A DNA stretch of 32,138 bases from Pseudomonadota bacterium (GCA_031119395.1 JAVHYA010000054.1:1-32138), one strand, 5' to 3'. Shown: positions 1-8,664, counted from the first letter of the stretch. Numbers and translations are program-made. Notes: a model not told the origin generated them from the sequence alone.

Positions 1-1
1 G

Positions 2-418
2 CTGGTCACCGTGACCGAATCGCGCGTGCAGGTGCGCCCGCGCGCCGCGCGCGACGAGCCCGTGGAGGTTGCGGCCGGCCGGCAGTTGCGCTTCGACCGA
101 CAGGGCATCACCGCCCCGATGGCCGATGCGCCGCTCCAAGCGCTGGCATGGCGGGAAGGGCGACTCGTGTTCGAGGACGCGCCGGTTGCCGAGGTGCTGC
201 ATGAACTGGCGCGCTACCGCCCCGGCCTGCTGTGGGCGGACGAGTCCGCGCTGGCCGGCCTGCGCTTCACGGGCGTGCTGCCGACGGCGCAGGGGGAGCA
301 GGCGCTGGCGCTGCTCGCGGCGGCGCTGCCGATCGAGGTGCGCCACGCCACGCCGTGGCTGGTGCACGTCGGGCGTCGCAGCGGTGCCGCGACGCCGGGA
401 GGCCAGGCCTCGCGCTGA
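2..418 (+). CDS. FecR-family anti-sigma regulator, 3' part only
   Basis: The frame is open from the left edge, so this is the C-terminal 138 residues of a longer protein. A GTG at 11 is probably internal, because in-frame codons before it continue the family pattern (VTVTESRVQV). FecR proteins are inner-membrane regulators that pass a signal from an outer-membrane receptor to an ECF sigma factor. The periplasmic FecR signature is visible: a beta-rich start, an AAGRQLRFD segment, then ALAWREGRLVFEDAPVAEVLHELARY, split here as WREGRLVF and EVLHELARY. The tail resembles the small STN-like domain that ends many FecR proteins. The cytoplasmic domain, the membrane helix and the cognate sigma factor must lie to the left of the window. 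The receptor gene follows 99 nt downstream, the usual fecIRA order. Family call is confident; the signal is unknown. Confidence 0.88.
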   Translation: MVTVTESRVQVRPRAARDEPVEVAAGRQLRFDRQGITAPMADAPLQALAWREGRLVFEDAPVAEVLHELARYRPGLLWADESALAGLRFTGVLPTAQGEQALALLAAALPIEVRHATPWLVHVGRRSGAATPGGQASR

Positions 419-517
419 TCTTTTTAACGGAAACCGCAGCCCCGGCCCTACCCGAAACGGGCGGCCGCTTGTCATGGATGTCACAAGCAATCTGACATTT
501 CCATGAGGGCTCGAACC

Positions 518-2983
518 ATGCAGGAGAAGAAACACCGTGCGCAGCGTCGCCTGTCGGCCATCGCCATCGCTTTGCAGTTCGCGGGTGCGGGGCTCGTGCC
601 CGCGTACGCGCAACAGCCACCGCCCGGCGGAGGCGCCGTGGCGTTGAGCCAACCGGCCCAGCCGCTGGGGGCGGCACTCAACGCATTGGCTGCGCGCACC
701 GGGCTCTTGGTCGGCGTCGACGCCGAACTCGTGCGCGGCCGCCAGGCGCCGGCGCTCGAGGGCAGCTTCACGCCGGTGGAGGCCTTGCGCCGGCTGCTCG
801 CCGGCAGCGGCCTGGAGGCGGTGCCCGGCGCGGGCGGCAGCTACACGCTGCGGCCCCTGTCGGCTGCGGTGCCCGGCCCCGCCGCGCAGGCCGACGCGGC
901 CACGCTCGGCACGCTCGGCGTGGTGCAGGTCACCAGCCAGCGCGACACCGTCACGGAAGGCTCGGGTTCGTACACCACCAACGGCATGGTCAGCAGCGCG
1001 ACGCGGCTGGACCTGACGCTGCGCGAGACGCCGCAGTCCATCTCGATCATCACCCGCGACCGCATGGACGACCAGGGCCTGGCCCAGGTGTCCGACGTGC
1101 TGCGGCAGGCGCCGGGGCTGACCTTCATCCAGAGCGGCGACGCAGGCACCGATTCGAACGCGGTTTACGCGCGGGGCTTCGCGGTCGAGAACTACCAGAT
1201 CGACGGCATCGCGCAGACCGGCAGCTGGCTCACGCAGACCGGCGACCTCGCGCCCTACGACCGCGTCGAGATCGTGCGCGGCGCGACCGGCCTGCTCAAC
1301 GGGGTGGGCACGCCCGCCGCCACCATCAACCTGGTGCGCAAGCGGCCCACCGCGCAGTTCCAGGGCACGGCCTCGTTGAGCGCCGGCAGTTGGAACCAGG
1401 TGCGCAGCGAAGTGGACATCGGCGGCCCGCTCAACGCCGCGGGCACGGTGCGCGGGCGCATCGTCGCCGCCGCGCAGAAGGGCAATTCCTGGATCGACCG
1501 CTACGAGGGCAAGAAGCACATCTTCTACGGCATCGTCGAGGCCGACCTGTCGCGCGACACGCGGCTCACGGCCGGCGTCGAGCTGCAGCAGCACGACAAC
1601 GACGGCACCGCGCGCAGTGGGTTGCCGCTGTTCTTCAGCGATGGCAGCCTGGCCCGCTGGGACCGATCGGCCAGTGCGGCTGCGAGCTGGGCCTACTCGC
1701 ACCAACGCCAGCGCATGGTCTTCGCGTCGCTGGACCACCGCTTGGGCAACGGCTGGAAGACGCATGTGAGCTTCAACCGCTCCGAGCGTTCCTACGACGA
1801 CGTGATCGGCTATGCCGCGCGCGGCTACGTGAATCGCCTGACGGGCGCGGGCCTCTCTCTGTGGCCCAACCAATGGAACTCGCAGCCGGTCCAGAACGCG
1901 ATCGACGCCTACGTGAGCGGTCCCTTCACGCTTTTCGGCCGGCAGCACGAGGCGGTGTTCGGCGTGAGTGCCTCGCGCACCACCGAGCTCGCGCCGGGTT
2001 ACACCAACTGGACCATCCCCGGCTACAACGCCAGCATCCCGAACTACTACCTGTGGAACGGCGACTACCCGGCGGCACCCTACAACCCGCAGATCAGCGA
2101 GACGCGCAAGGCCACGGCGCAAAGCGGAGCCTACGCCACCGTGCGCCTCAAGCCCACCGACCGACTCTCGCTCATCGGCGGCGTGCGTGTGAGCGACTGG
2201 AAGGATGAATCGCGGCGCTGGACCTATGCCACGGGCGCCCTCGCCACGTCGCTGCGGACCGAGAACGGTGTCGTCACGCCCTACACCGGCGTAGTCTACG
2301 ACTTCGCCGACCAGTGGTCGGCCTACGCCAGCTACACCAGCATCTTCAAGCCGCAGACCAACAAGACGACGAGTGGCGACTACCTCGACCCGCTTGAGGG
2401 CGATGCCTACGAGGCAGGCGTGAAGGGTGCACTGCTGAACGAGCGGCTGAACGTGAGTGCGGCGGTGTTCGAGATCCGGCAGGACAACCTGGCCGTGGCG
2501 TTGACCAACCAGTTCGCACCCGACGGCTCGCCGGCCTACCGCGCCGCGCAAGGCACGCGCACGCGCGGCTACGAGTTCGAGGTGGCAGGCGAGGTGCGCA
2601 CCGGCTTGCAAGTCGGCGCCAGCTTCACCCATGCCGTGGCGCGCGACGCCGATGGCGCGCGGCTTAACACCAACGTGCCGAAGAACACGCTCAAGCTGTT
2701 CACCAGCTACCTGATCCCCGGCATCGGCCAAGGCCTCACCGTCGGGGGCGGGTTCAACTGGCAAAGCGCGATCTACACCGACAAGGTCGGGCCGAGCGCT
2801 GTGCGCTTCACGCAGCCGAGCTACGCCACGCTGGACTTGATGGCGAACCTGCGCATCAACCGCCAGCTTTCGGTGTCGTTCGCACTGAACAACGTGTTCG
2901 ACAAGCGCTACTACACCAGCACCTCCGCCAGCTACTACGGCGCGCCCCGCAACGCGCGTGTGACGCTCAAGGCCACTTTCTGA
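518..2983 (+). CDS. TonB-dependent siderophore receptor with STN signalling domain
   Basis: Outer-membrane receptor that imports a ferric siderophore using TonB energy and probably signals to the FecR protein encoded just upstream. I place the start at ATG 518 (821 aa) and not ATG 503, because GAGGG at 505-509 is well spaced for 518. The N-terminus is a signal peptide with an RR basic region and a likely cut after AYA. Residues about 40-115 form an STN domain (QPLGAALNALAARTGLLVGV), the part that contacts FecR in transducers such as FecA. A plug domain follows (RETPQSISIITRDRM, DVLRQAPGLTF, YDRVEIVRGATGLL), then a beta-barrel ending NARVTLKATF with the terminal Phe typical of outer-membrane proteins. 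The length fits siderophore receptors of the FpvA/FoxA type. The ligand cannot be read from sequence; the siderophore made by the operon at the right of the window is one candidate. Confidence 0.95.
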   Translation: MQEKKHRAQRRLSAIAIALQFAGAGLVPAYAQQPPPGGGAVALSQPAQPLGAALNALAARTGLLVGVDAELVRGRQAPALEGSFTPVEALRRLLAGSGLEAVPGAGGSYTLRPLSAAVPGPAAQADAATLGTLGVVQVTSQRDTVTEGSGSYTTNGMVSSATRLDLTLRETPQSISIITRDRMDDQGLAQVSDVLRQAPGLTFIQSGDAGTDSNAVYARGFAVENYQIDGIAQTGSWLTQTGDLAPYDRVEIVRGATGLLNGVGTPAATINLVRKRPTAQFQGTASLSAGSWNQVRSEVDIGGPLNAAGTVRGRIVAAAQKGNSWIDRYEGKKHIFYGIVEADLSRDTRLTAGVELQQHDNDGTARSGLPLFFSDGSLARWDRSASAAASWAYSHQRQRMVFASLDHRLGNGWKTHVSFNRSERSYDDVIGYAARGYVNRLTGAGLSLWPNQWNSQPVQNAIDAYVSGPFTLFGRQHEAVFGVSASRTTELAPGYTNWTIPGYNASIPNYYLWNGDYPAAPYNPQISETRKATAQSGAYATVRLKPTDRLSLIGGVRVSDWKDESRRWTYATGALATSLRTENGVVTPYTGVVYDFADQWSAYASYTSIFKPQTNKTTSGDYLDPLEGDAYEAGVKGALLNERLNVSAAVFEIRQDNLAVALTNQFAPDGSPAYRAAQGTRTRGYEFEVAGEVRTGLQVGASFTHAVARDADGARLNTNVPKNTLKLFTSYLIPGIGQGLTVGGGFNWQSAIYTDKVGPSAVRFTQPSYATLDLMANLRINRQLSVSFALNNVFDKRYYTSTSASYYGAPRNARVTLKATF

Positions 2984-3055
2984 AGCGTTGGCTGCAAAGC
3001 TCCCACTCAAGCGCATTCCTCGTCCGTTCCGTTTTCATCCCTGGAGCCATCGACC

Positions 3056-3676
3056 ATGAAAAAGACCCTGCTGCTTCTCGCGCTCGCCCTCGGCGGCGCA
3101 GCCCATGCCCACTTCGTCTGGCTGGAGCCCGCCACGGGCGGCGAGGCCAAGGCCTACTTCGGCGAATGGGCCGACGACCTGCGCGAGACCGAGGCCGGCC
3201 ACCTGAAGCTGGTGAGTGCGCCGGCCGCGGTGGCCGCCGACGGCACGCGCAGTCCGGCCACGCGCGCCAATGACCACTTCGGCGTCAAGGCCGGCACCAG
3301 CGGCGACGCGCGCCTGGTCGGCGCCTACGTCAACGACAAGGGCGTCGCCAGCCTCTACCAGGCCCGCACCGGCCGCACCGAGACGTTCGCGCGCCTGCCG
3401 CTGGAGCTGGTGCCCACCGCCGCCGGCGGCAGCACCTTCACGCTGCAGCTCAACGGCAAGCCCCTGCCCGAAGCCAAGGTGGTGGTCTTCGGCCCGCCCA
3501 AGTGGGAGAAGAGCCTGCAGACCGACAAGAGCGGCCAGGTCACGCTGCCCACGCCCTGGCCCGGCCAGTACGTGGTCGAGGTGAACCACACCGACAAGGA
3601 CGCCGGCGGCGAGTGGGACGGCAAGCGCTATACGCAGACGCGTCACGTTGCCACGCTGAGCTTCATCGTCAAGTGA
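3056..3676 (+). CDS. exported DUF4198-family protein
   Basis: A 206-residue periplasmic protein. The first 19 residues are a clear signal peptide (MKKTLLLLALALGGAAHA), so the mature protein should begin with His (HFVWLEP). The rest is beta-rich, with a likely Ig-like part near residues 125-170 (LNGKPLPEAKVVVFGPP ... TPWPGQYVVEV). It resembles DUF4198 proteins, which are often found beside TonB receptors and metal-uptake genes in Proteobacteria. No biochemical function is firmly known to me; a role in handling metal or metal-siderophore in the periplasm is inferred from context. It follows the receptor gene by 72 nt with a GGAG upstream of the ATG, and precedes three overlapping membrane-protein genes, so co-transcription is likely. 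Confidence 0.82.
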   Translation: MKKTLLLLALALGGAAHAHFVWLEPATGGEAKAYFGEWADDLRETEAGHLKLVSAPAAVAADGTRSPATRANDHFGVKAGTSGDARLVGAYVNDKGVASLYQARTGRTETFARLPLELVPTAAGGSTFTLQLNGKPLPEAKVVVFGPPKWEKSLQTDKSGQVTLPTPWPGQYVVEVNHTDKDAGGEWDGKRYTQTRHVATLSFIVK

Positions 3677-4041
3677 AGGCTGCACGCACCGCGGCGCCCG
3701 GCGGGGACACCGCGAGCGCGGAGGCGCCCGTGCGCCACCGCTGGCTGCCCTTTGCCGGCGACGCCGCGCTGCGCTATCGGCTGGCGGTGGCGTCGCGCGC
3801 GCTCGCGGCCATCGTGGGCGGCTACGGCGTGGCCGCGCTGGCGTCGGCGGTGCTTGCGCTCTGGCTGCCCGGCACGCGCGCGTCGGCCACGGTCTGGGCC
3901 ACGCTCGCGGCCTTCGTGGTCTACGTGGTGGCCGTGATGGCCGTCTTCGGCACGCGCAGCGCGTGGCGTGCGTGGGGCGGACTGGTGGCGGCTGCGCTGG
4001 TGCTGGGCGCGTTGCTGTGGCTGCGCGGAGGGGCGGCATGA
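3673..4041 (+). CDS. DUF3649-type inner-membrane protein
   Basis: A 122-residue protein starting at GTG 3673, which overlaps the TGA of the preceding gene (GTGA). The same frame is open further left, but that part lies wholly inside the DUF4198 gene and is not credible. It has a polar N-terminus followed by three hydrophobic helices (about residues 37-62, 70-90 and 98-118). The size, helix pattern and position between a TonB receptor and a PepSY gene match DUF3649 proteins, which are annotated as putative iron-uptake accessory proteins. No mechanism is established that I know of. Its stop overlaps the start of the PepSY gene (ATGA), indicating translational coupling. Confidence 0.78.
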   Translation: MKAARTAAPGGDTASAEAPVRHRWLPFAGDAALRYRLAVASRALAAIVGGYGVAALASAVLALWLPGTRASATVWATLAAFVVYVVAVMAVFGTRSAWRAWGGLVAAALVLGALLWLRGGAA

Positions 4042-5699
4042 AAGAGGGCTTCCGCCAGTCGATGGCGTGGTTGCACACCTGGTCGGGCCTGCTGGTCGGC
4101 TGGGTGCTGTTCCTGGTGTTCGCCGGCGGCACGGCCGCCTATTTCCGCAGCGAGATCACCTTCTGGGCCAAGCCCGAGCTGCATGCCGCCGCGCGCCATG
4201 CGGTGCCGGCCGACGAGGCGCTGCGGCATGCGATCGCGCATCTGCAGGCGCACGGCGCGCAGGCCGAGCGCTGGTTCATCACCCTGCCCACGGAGCGCGA
4301 GCCCGGCGTGCGCATGTTCTGGCAGGGGCCGCCGCCGCAGGTCGAGCCGGGGCAGAAGCCGCCGCGTCGCCGCTTCCTCAATGCCACGCTGGACCCGGCC
4401 AGCGGCCAACCGCTGGCCGCCGCGCGCGAGACGCGCGGCGGCGAGTTCTTCTACCGCCTGCACTTCGACCTGCACTACATGCCCGCGCTGTGGGCGCGCT
4501 GGATCGTGGGCTTCTGCGCCATGTTCATGCTCACGGCGATCGTCAGCGGCGTCGTCACGCACAAGCGCATCTTCAAGGACTTCTTCACCTTCCGGCCGAA
4601 GAAGGGCCAGCGCTCGTGGCTCGATGCGCACAACGCGACGGCGGTGTTGGCGCTGCCCTATCACCTCATGATCACGTACACCGGGCTGGTCACCCTGATG
4701 TTCATGTACATGCCCTGGGCCGGCCAGGCCGCATACAAGGACCATGGCGGCCAGCAGGCGATGTTCGGCGAGGTCTTCAACTCGGTGCAGGGGCGTGACG
4801 TCAAGGCGACGGGGCAGCGCGCCGCCATGGTGGACCTGGCGACCCTGATGGCGCAGGCCAGTGCGCAGTGGCAGGGCGCCCCGGTGGGCCGCGTGGTGGT
4901 CAACCTGCCTAACGACGCCAACGCCAGCGTGAGCTTCGAGCGCAGAGAGGGCAGGGACCTGTCGTCCGAGCAGCCCACAGTGCGCTTCAACGCCGTCACC
5001 GGCGAACGCGTCGCCTCCACGCTCGACCAGGCGCCGCAGGCCGCGCTGGAGACGCGCGGCGTGCTCTACGGCCTGCACATTGCGCGTTTCTCCAATCCGC
5101 TGCTGCGCGGCCTGTTCTTCCTCTCGGGACTCGCGGGCTGCGTGATGGTGGCCACCGGCCTGCTTCTGTGGGCCGTGAAGGAGCGGCAGAAGTACGCCAA
5201 GGTGCTCAAGCACGGCGGGCGCATCGGCATCGGGCTGCGGCTGGTCGATGGGCTCAACGTCGGCACCATCGCGGGCCTGCCCATCGCCTTTGCGGGCTTC
5301 CTGTGGGCGAATCGCCTGGTGCCCGTGGGCATCGCGCAGCGGCCGGCGGTGGAGATCCAGTGCTTCTTCATCGCCTGGGCGGTGGCCGCAGTGCTGGGCC
5401 TGCTGCGGCCCACGCGGCGCATGTGGCAGTTCCAGCTCGGCGTGGGCGCGCTGCTCTTCGCCGGCGTGCCGATCGTGAACGCCGTGGCGACGCCGGGCTC
5501 CAGTCTGACATTGACGCTGCCGGCCGGGCTGTGGCCGGTGGCGGGGCTCGACCTAGTGTGCGTCGGCCTGGGCGCGGTGCTGGCGCTGGCCGCCTGGTAC
5601 GCGGGGCCAAAGGCCAAGGCCGCCCGTCCCGCCGCGAAGGCCGCCGCCTCGCCAGCAGCGCCGGTCGGCCGGACCGTGGTCGGCGAGGGCGCGCCTTGA
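4038..5699 (+). CDS. PepSY-family membrane protein, probable ferri-siderophore reductase
   Basis: A 553-residue inner-membrane protein starting at ATG 4038, with GGAGGGG at 4026-4032 as ribosome-binding site and a 4-nt overlap with the DUF3649 gene. It has the PepSY-associated TM layout: an N-terminal helix after WLHTWSGLLVG, a periplasmic domain, further helices (ARWIVGFCAMFMLTAIVSG, LRGLFFLSGLAGCVMVATG) and a multi-helix C-terminal part. Histidines sit at helix ends, as expected for haem ligands: LHTWSG, HFDLHY, VTHKRIF, DAHNATAV, PYHLMI and YGLHIARF. FoxB of Pseudomonas aeruginosa, a member of this group, is a haem-containing reductase that helps release iron from siderophores. That activity is inferred here by family and context. 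The last 40 residues are rich in Ala, Lys and Pro and probably disordered. Confidence 0.88.
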   Translation: MKEGFRQSMAWLHTWSGLLVGWVLFLVFAGGTAAYFRSEITFWAKPELHAAARHAVPADEALRHAIAHLQAHGAQAERWFITLPTEREPGVRMFWQGPPPQVEPGQKPPRRRFLNATLDPASGQPLAAARETRGGEFFYRLHFDLHYMPALWARWIVGFCAMFMLTAIVSGVVTHKRIFKDFFTFRPKKGQRSWLDAHNATAVLALPYHLMITYTGLVTLMFMYMPWAGQAAYKDHGGQQAMFGEVFNSVQGRDVKATGQRAAMVDLATLMAQASAQWQGAPVGRVVVNLPNDANASVSFERREGRDLSSEQPTVRFNAVTGERVASTLDQAPQAALETRGVLYGLHIARFSNPLLRGLFFLSGLAGCVMVATGLLLWAVKERQKYAKVLKHGGRIGIGLRLVDGLNVGTIAGLPIAFAGFLWANRLVPVGIAQRPAVEIQCFFIAWAVAAVLGLLRPTRRMWQFQLGVGALLFAGVPIVNAVATPGSSLTLTLPAGLWPVAGLDLVCVGLGAVLALAAWYAGPKAKAARPAAKAAASPAAPVGRTVVGEGAP

Positions 5700-6058
5700 T
5701 CGCGGGGCTGCTCGTCTGCGGCGGCTTTGCGGCCGCGTTGGGCGGCTTCAGCGCGCTGGCGCTGGCGATGGACCGCCACCATGAGGACGCCTACGGCCGC
5801 GGCAGCTCGCCCGGCCGCCCCCGGCATTGGCTGCAGGGCGCAGGTGCGCTTCTGCTGACACTTTCGTTGGTCAGCTGCCTAGCCCTGCAGGGCGGTCCCG
5901 TGGGTGTGGTGACGTGGTTCGGCATCCTCACGGCGAGCGCACTTGGGACGGTGGCAATCTCGACATGGCGGCCGCGGTTCATCGGGCGGTGCATTGCCGC
6001 GGCAGTCGTGATTGCGGTACCGCTGATCACATGGGGCACCCTCGAGCGTTACAACTGA
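5696..6058 (+). CDS. DUF3325-type small membrane protein
   Basis: A 120-residue protein. I choose TTG 5696 as start because it overlaps the TGA of the PepSY gene (TTGA), in line with the other junctions of this operon, and places a hydrophobic helix at the N-terminus. The early segment SALALAMDRHHEDAYGR is typical of DUF3325 proteins: a first helix followed by a short His-rich cytoplasmic stretch. Two more helices follow (about residues 45-90) and a fourth is possible near the C-terminus. DUF3325 genes regularly lie after DUF3649 and PepSY genes in iron-uptake clusters, so a role as a small partner of the PepSY reductase is a reasonable inference, though unproven. It is the last gene of the block. 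Confidence 0.78.
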   Translation: MIAGLLVCGGFAAALGGFSALALAMDRHHEDAYGRGSSPGRPRHWLQGAGALLLTLSLVSCLALQGGPVGVVTWFGILTASALGTVAISTWRPRFIGRCIAAAVVIAVPLITWGTLERYN

Positions 6059-6829
6059 CGGTCGATGCCACGGTCAAATTGCTGGAACAGCAAGTCGAGG
6101 TGGACTTTGCACTTTCAGCAGGCGCATGGCGAGCGAGGCATTACCTTCAACATGAACCGGGCTACAAAGTCTGATCCGACTCGGCCTGCGGGCTTCACGT
6201 CATTAGATCGTGCGAGCTGTATCTCAATACGATTCACCGCAGCCCTTTGTCGCTGCACGAGTCTGAGATGATTCACACGTTGCACTCACCCGTCTCGGGG
6301 GTAATGGATCGTGGGTGACAGTGCGCCCTGCTCCAAATGCTTGGCATGGCGGCGACGGCCATTGCCTGCAGCGCGGTATCGCTGCATCGGCGCGGGTTTT
6401 TGACTATGTCGCGCAGAGTATCCTTAGCGTCGACCCGTGCGCTCAGGGCCCAACCAGCATCACTATCTCGTCCGCCCCGCAGGGCTGCATGCTGCGCCGC
6501 ATTGCAAAGGTTGTTCGCATCGAACATGCCTTACGACGCCGGCGCCTAGCATGCGGTCAGGCCCTGCGCCGTGCAGGCGGTAGGCCGTAAACAAGCGCGG
6601 CTTGCGAGCGAAGATGGTGCGGACCGGCATGTCATCCGGGTCCTTAAAAATGCGCTGCATCGGGCCGGCCCCAAGTCCAGCCCGATACGATCTCGCCCAG
6701 AATCTGGAATTCGAAGAATCAAATGCATCGATGCGGACAACTGCCAGCGACTATTTATGCCATCAAGTCGCTGTTGGCCGCAGATGTGCGGAGCTGCGGG
6801 AACCCAAGATCGACCGGCGTCTTGTGTGA
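6059..6829. other. 771-nt stretch without a convincing gene
   Basis: Open frames up to about 140 codons occur on both strands, but none has a good ribosome-binding site, a recognisable domain or codon use like the neighbours, and they overlap one another. The stretch looks less GC-rich than the flanking genes. It separates the plus-strand iron-uptake block from the minus-strand membrane-protein pair. It may hold terminators for both directions or the remains of lost genes, but I see no clear transposase remnant. Confidence 0.5.
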
Positions 6830-6904
6830 CTATCTGAAGAACAGGGCGATCAGGATGATGATCGGAATAGGAACTCCAAGGAAAAAAAGGAGAAGTGAAC
6901 GCAT
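6830..6904 (-). CDS. 24-residue hydrophobic membrane peptide
   Basis: A very short gene encoding MRSLLLFFLGVPIPIIILIALF followed by FR (24 residues in all). It begins 17 nt after the stop of the four-TM membrane protein gene on the same strand. The start is supported by a strong AAGGA six bases ahead of the ATG (minus strand). The peptide is essentially one membrane-spanning helix with a Pro-Ile-Pro kink and a single basic residue at each end. Very similar short hydrophobic peptides of the form LLLFxLGxPIPIIxLIALF seem familiar to me from other Proteobacteria, but I cannot confirm this without a search. It probably sits in the inner membrane and may be a partner of the upstream protein. Function unknown. 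Confidence 0.7.
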   Translation of the reverse strand: MRSLLLFFLGVPIPIIILIALFFR

Positions 6905-6921
6905 GATATGTCCTTAGAGAG

Positions 6922-7908
6922 TTACAGGTCTCGGCGGCGCCCACCCAGAGTGCCAGCAAAGGCTGCGATAAATGCCCCCACCAGCATGGAGACCACCAGC
7001 CAAAGAGCCGCGTAAGCGGACGCCTTGCGCGCTGTATCCGCGGCTTCCTTCGCCTTGCTTTGCGCGTCGTCGAGTGCTGACTTTGCCTTGGCGAAGGTGT
7101 CGTTGACGCGCTTTTCAGAGTCGGCCTGGCTCAAACCAGTGCGTTGTGCCACGAGTTGTCCAACGTACTTCGCATCCTCAGAGGGAAAAGACCCAGTGCG
7201 AAGCGCGTTGACAAATATTCGAGCGACTTCGCCATTGTCATTTGAGGGGATCGAGGATGGCTGGGCTTGAGCAGCGGCGCTCGTGCCTTCGGCCGCGGGC
7301 GCCGACGAAGTGCCACCAGCCGTCATATCACGACGGAACAGCACATCAACGAAGTAGCTGGCAGAACCCGCGCCGCCGTCCAGTGACGATCTTCGCGATG
7401 CCCCCGCCGTCGCAGCGCTAGCTCCAGCAACGGCGGTCGACGCTGCATTGCCCACCGCCGACGCCCCAACTTGAACGGTGCTGCCAATAACAGAACTGAC
7501 CGCGCCGCTCAGCACCCCGGCGGTCAATACAGTTGCGACTGCCCAGGCAAGAAATCCATGCGCAGTGTCACGGAAAAAGACTTCGTCAGTGTGAACGCCG
7601 GTCCACTTGGTGCGAAGACGTCCAGCCAGGTAGCCGCCCATGCCGGAAGCGGCAAGTTGCGTGAATGTCAACCACAGCACGGTGGCGAATCCAATGGCGG
7701 ATGCGCTGACACCTCGATCGGTCCAAGGGCTGATCGACGAAAAGCCGAGGCCCGTGCCGAGCAGCAGGAGAACCAGCGAAAGGGCCGCGGCGCCCAAGGC
7801 GCCTGCGAGAATCGCGCCCCAAGACACCCCTGACGTTGTGCGCTCAGCCCCAAGTTCCCAACCCTCAGTATCCGCCGCGGGAATTGGTCGATCGATGCGC
7901 TGCGACAT
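6922..7908 (-). CDS. four-TM membrane protein, stress-associated family
   Basis: A 328-residue inner-membrane protein. The start is ATG at 7908, preceded by AAGGAGATGAA, a strong ribosome-binding site; the frame extends further upstream but the extra residues are Arg-rich and unlike the family. Hydrophobic segments lie near residues 29-55 (WGAILAGALGAAALSLVLLL), 70-95, 115-145 and 300-322. Between the third and fourth is a low-complexity Ala/Ser/Gly region and a charged helical stretch (about 255-295) with many Lys, Asp and Ala. The motif GGYLAGRLRTKW followed by HTDEVFFRDTAHGFLAWAVAT is shared by a widespread family usually labelled hypothetical or PhnA-like membrane protein. Function is not known to me. 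It is followed by the 24-residue membrane peptide and is divergent from the DUF2383 gene, with about 300 nt between them. Confidence 0.82.
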   Translation of the reverse strand: MSQRIDRPIPAADTEGWELGAERTTSGVSWGAILAGALGAAALSLVLLLLGTGLGFSSISPWTDRGVSASAIGFATVLWLTFTQLAASGMGGYLAGRLRTKWTGVHTDEVFFRDTAHGFLAWAVATVLTAGVLSGAVSSVIGSTVQVGASAVGNAASTAVAGASAATAGASRRSSLDGGAGSASYFVDVLFRRDMTAGGTSSAPAAEGTSAAAQAQPSSIPSNDNGEVARIFVNALRTGSFPSEDAKYVGQLVAQRTGLSQADSEKRVNDTFAKAKSALDDAQSKAKEAADTARKASAYAALWLVVSMLVGAFIAAFAGTLGGRRRDL

Positions 7909-8206
7909 TTCATCTCCTTTTTGCGTTTCGATGACTGTTCCGGTGCGGCGCGCCCGCCGTCGTCGTCGTTCGTCCGCACGTTGGGTAGGCCATGCGCCCG
8001 CTTGGTGCACATTGCGACAGAATGCGTCGAGGGAAGCGCAAGGCGCTCTGCGCCGCCCTGAGCAACGACGAATCAGCAGATGACGCGCACTCAATCAGGT
8101 GCGTTCGGACTGATTGGCTGGATCGAAGTTTGCCAAGGCCGTACTCCGTATCTACTGAGGTGGTGACATGCTGTTCCATCGCCCTCAATGCTTCGAAAGG
8201 ATGTGT
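7909..8206. promoter_or_regulatory. divergent intergenic region
   Basis: About 300 nt between the minus-strand membrane-protein gene and the plus-strand DUF2383 gene. Both flanking starts have good ribosome-binding sites (AAGGAG on the minus strand, AAAGG at 8196-8200 on the plus strand), so both promoters should lie here. I could not identify clear -35/-10 elements by eye. Confidence 0.45.
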
Positions 8207-8664
8207 ATGACAGATGGAGAAGTTGTGAAGGTCCTCAAAGACCTTGTCAGGAGCGCTCGCGACGGTGAGTACGGTTTCCTGACGTTTGCCGAGCAGGTGA
8301 AGGCTGCTCGTCTCCAGACGGTCTTTTTTTGAGCTGCTCTCAAGGCTGCGCAGAAGCTGCACGGGAGTTGGAAGGATTGGTGATTCTTTACGGCGATCAA
8401 CCGTCTTCCAGCGGCACGGCGGGGGGCGCGCTCCATCGCGGCGGATGGGTGCAACTCAAGGGTGCTGCAGGCGCTGACAGCGGGTTCTCAATCCTTGAGT
8501 TCTGCGAGCAAGCGGCGAATTCCAGCCTGGGACATTACCGGGTCGCGTTGGGTGATGACTTGCCACCCGACGTGCGCGCGGTGGTAGAGCGCCACGCTGT
8601 GGTCGCGAAGCAGGTCGACGAACAAATCCGCGACTTGCGCGACGCCGCACGCTCAAACTCGTAA
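8207..8664 (+). pseudogene. DUF2383 (PA2169-type) four-helix-bundle protein, frameshifted at a T7 run
   Basis: Two reading frames together give one complete DUF2383-like protein. The first begins at ATG 8207 (AAAGG six bases ahead): MTDGEVVKVLKDLVRSARDG, then EYGFLTFAEQVKAARLQTVFF, and stops at TGA 8330. The second, in the next frame, continues through CAEAARELEGLV, GGALHRGGWVQLKGAAG, ILEFCEQAANSSLGHYRVAL and PPDVRAVVERH to the TAA at 8664. Family members run through this point without interruption, and the break falls exactly on seven T (8324-8330). Losing two T or gaining one would join the frames; losing two gives the length I expect. It may be a true frameshift mutation, a sequencing error at a homopolymer, or slippage. 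These proteins are small ferritin-like bundles of unknown role, often near stress genes. Confidence 0.82.

Noticed and set aside
468-489. Interrupted palindrome GCTTGT...ACAAGC before the receptor gene
   Set aside because: Arms of only six bases and no match to Fur or a FecI-type promoter that I can defend; may be chance.
6281-6324. Imperfect inverted repeat GCACTCACCC...GGGTGACAGTGC
   Set aside because: Arms need a two-base bulge and the loop is over 20 nt; not convincing as a terminator or operator.
6273-6527. 84-codon minus-strand frame beginning MFDANNLCNAAQ
   Set aside because: Reads somewhat like protein but has no ribosome-binding site, no recognised domain, and overlaps other equally long frames.
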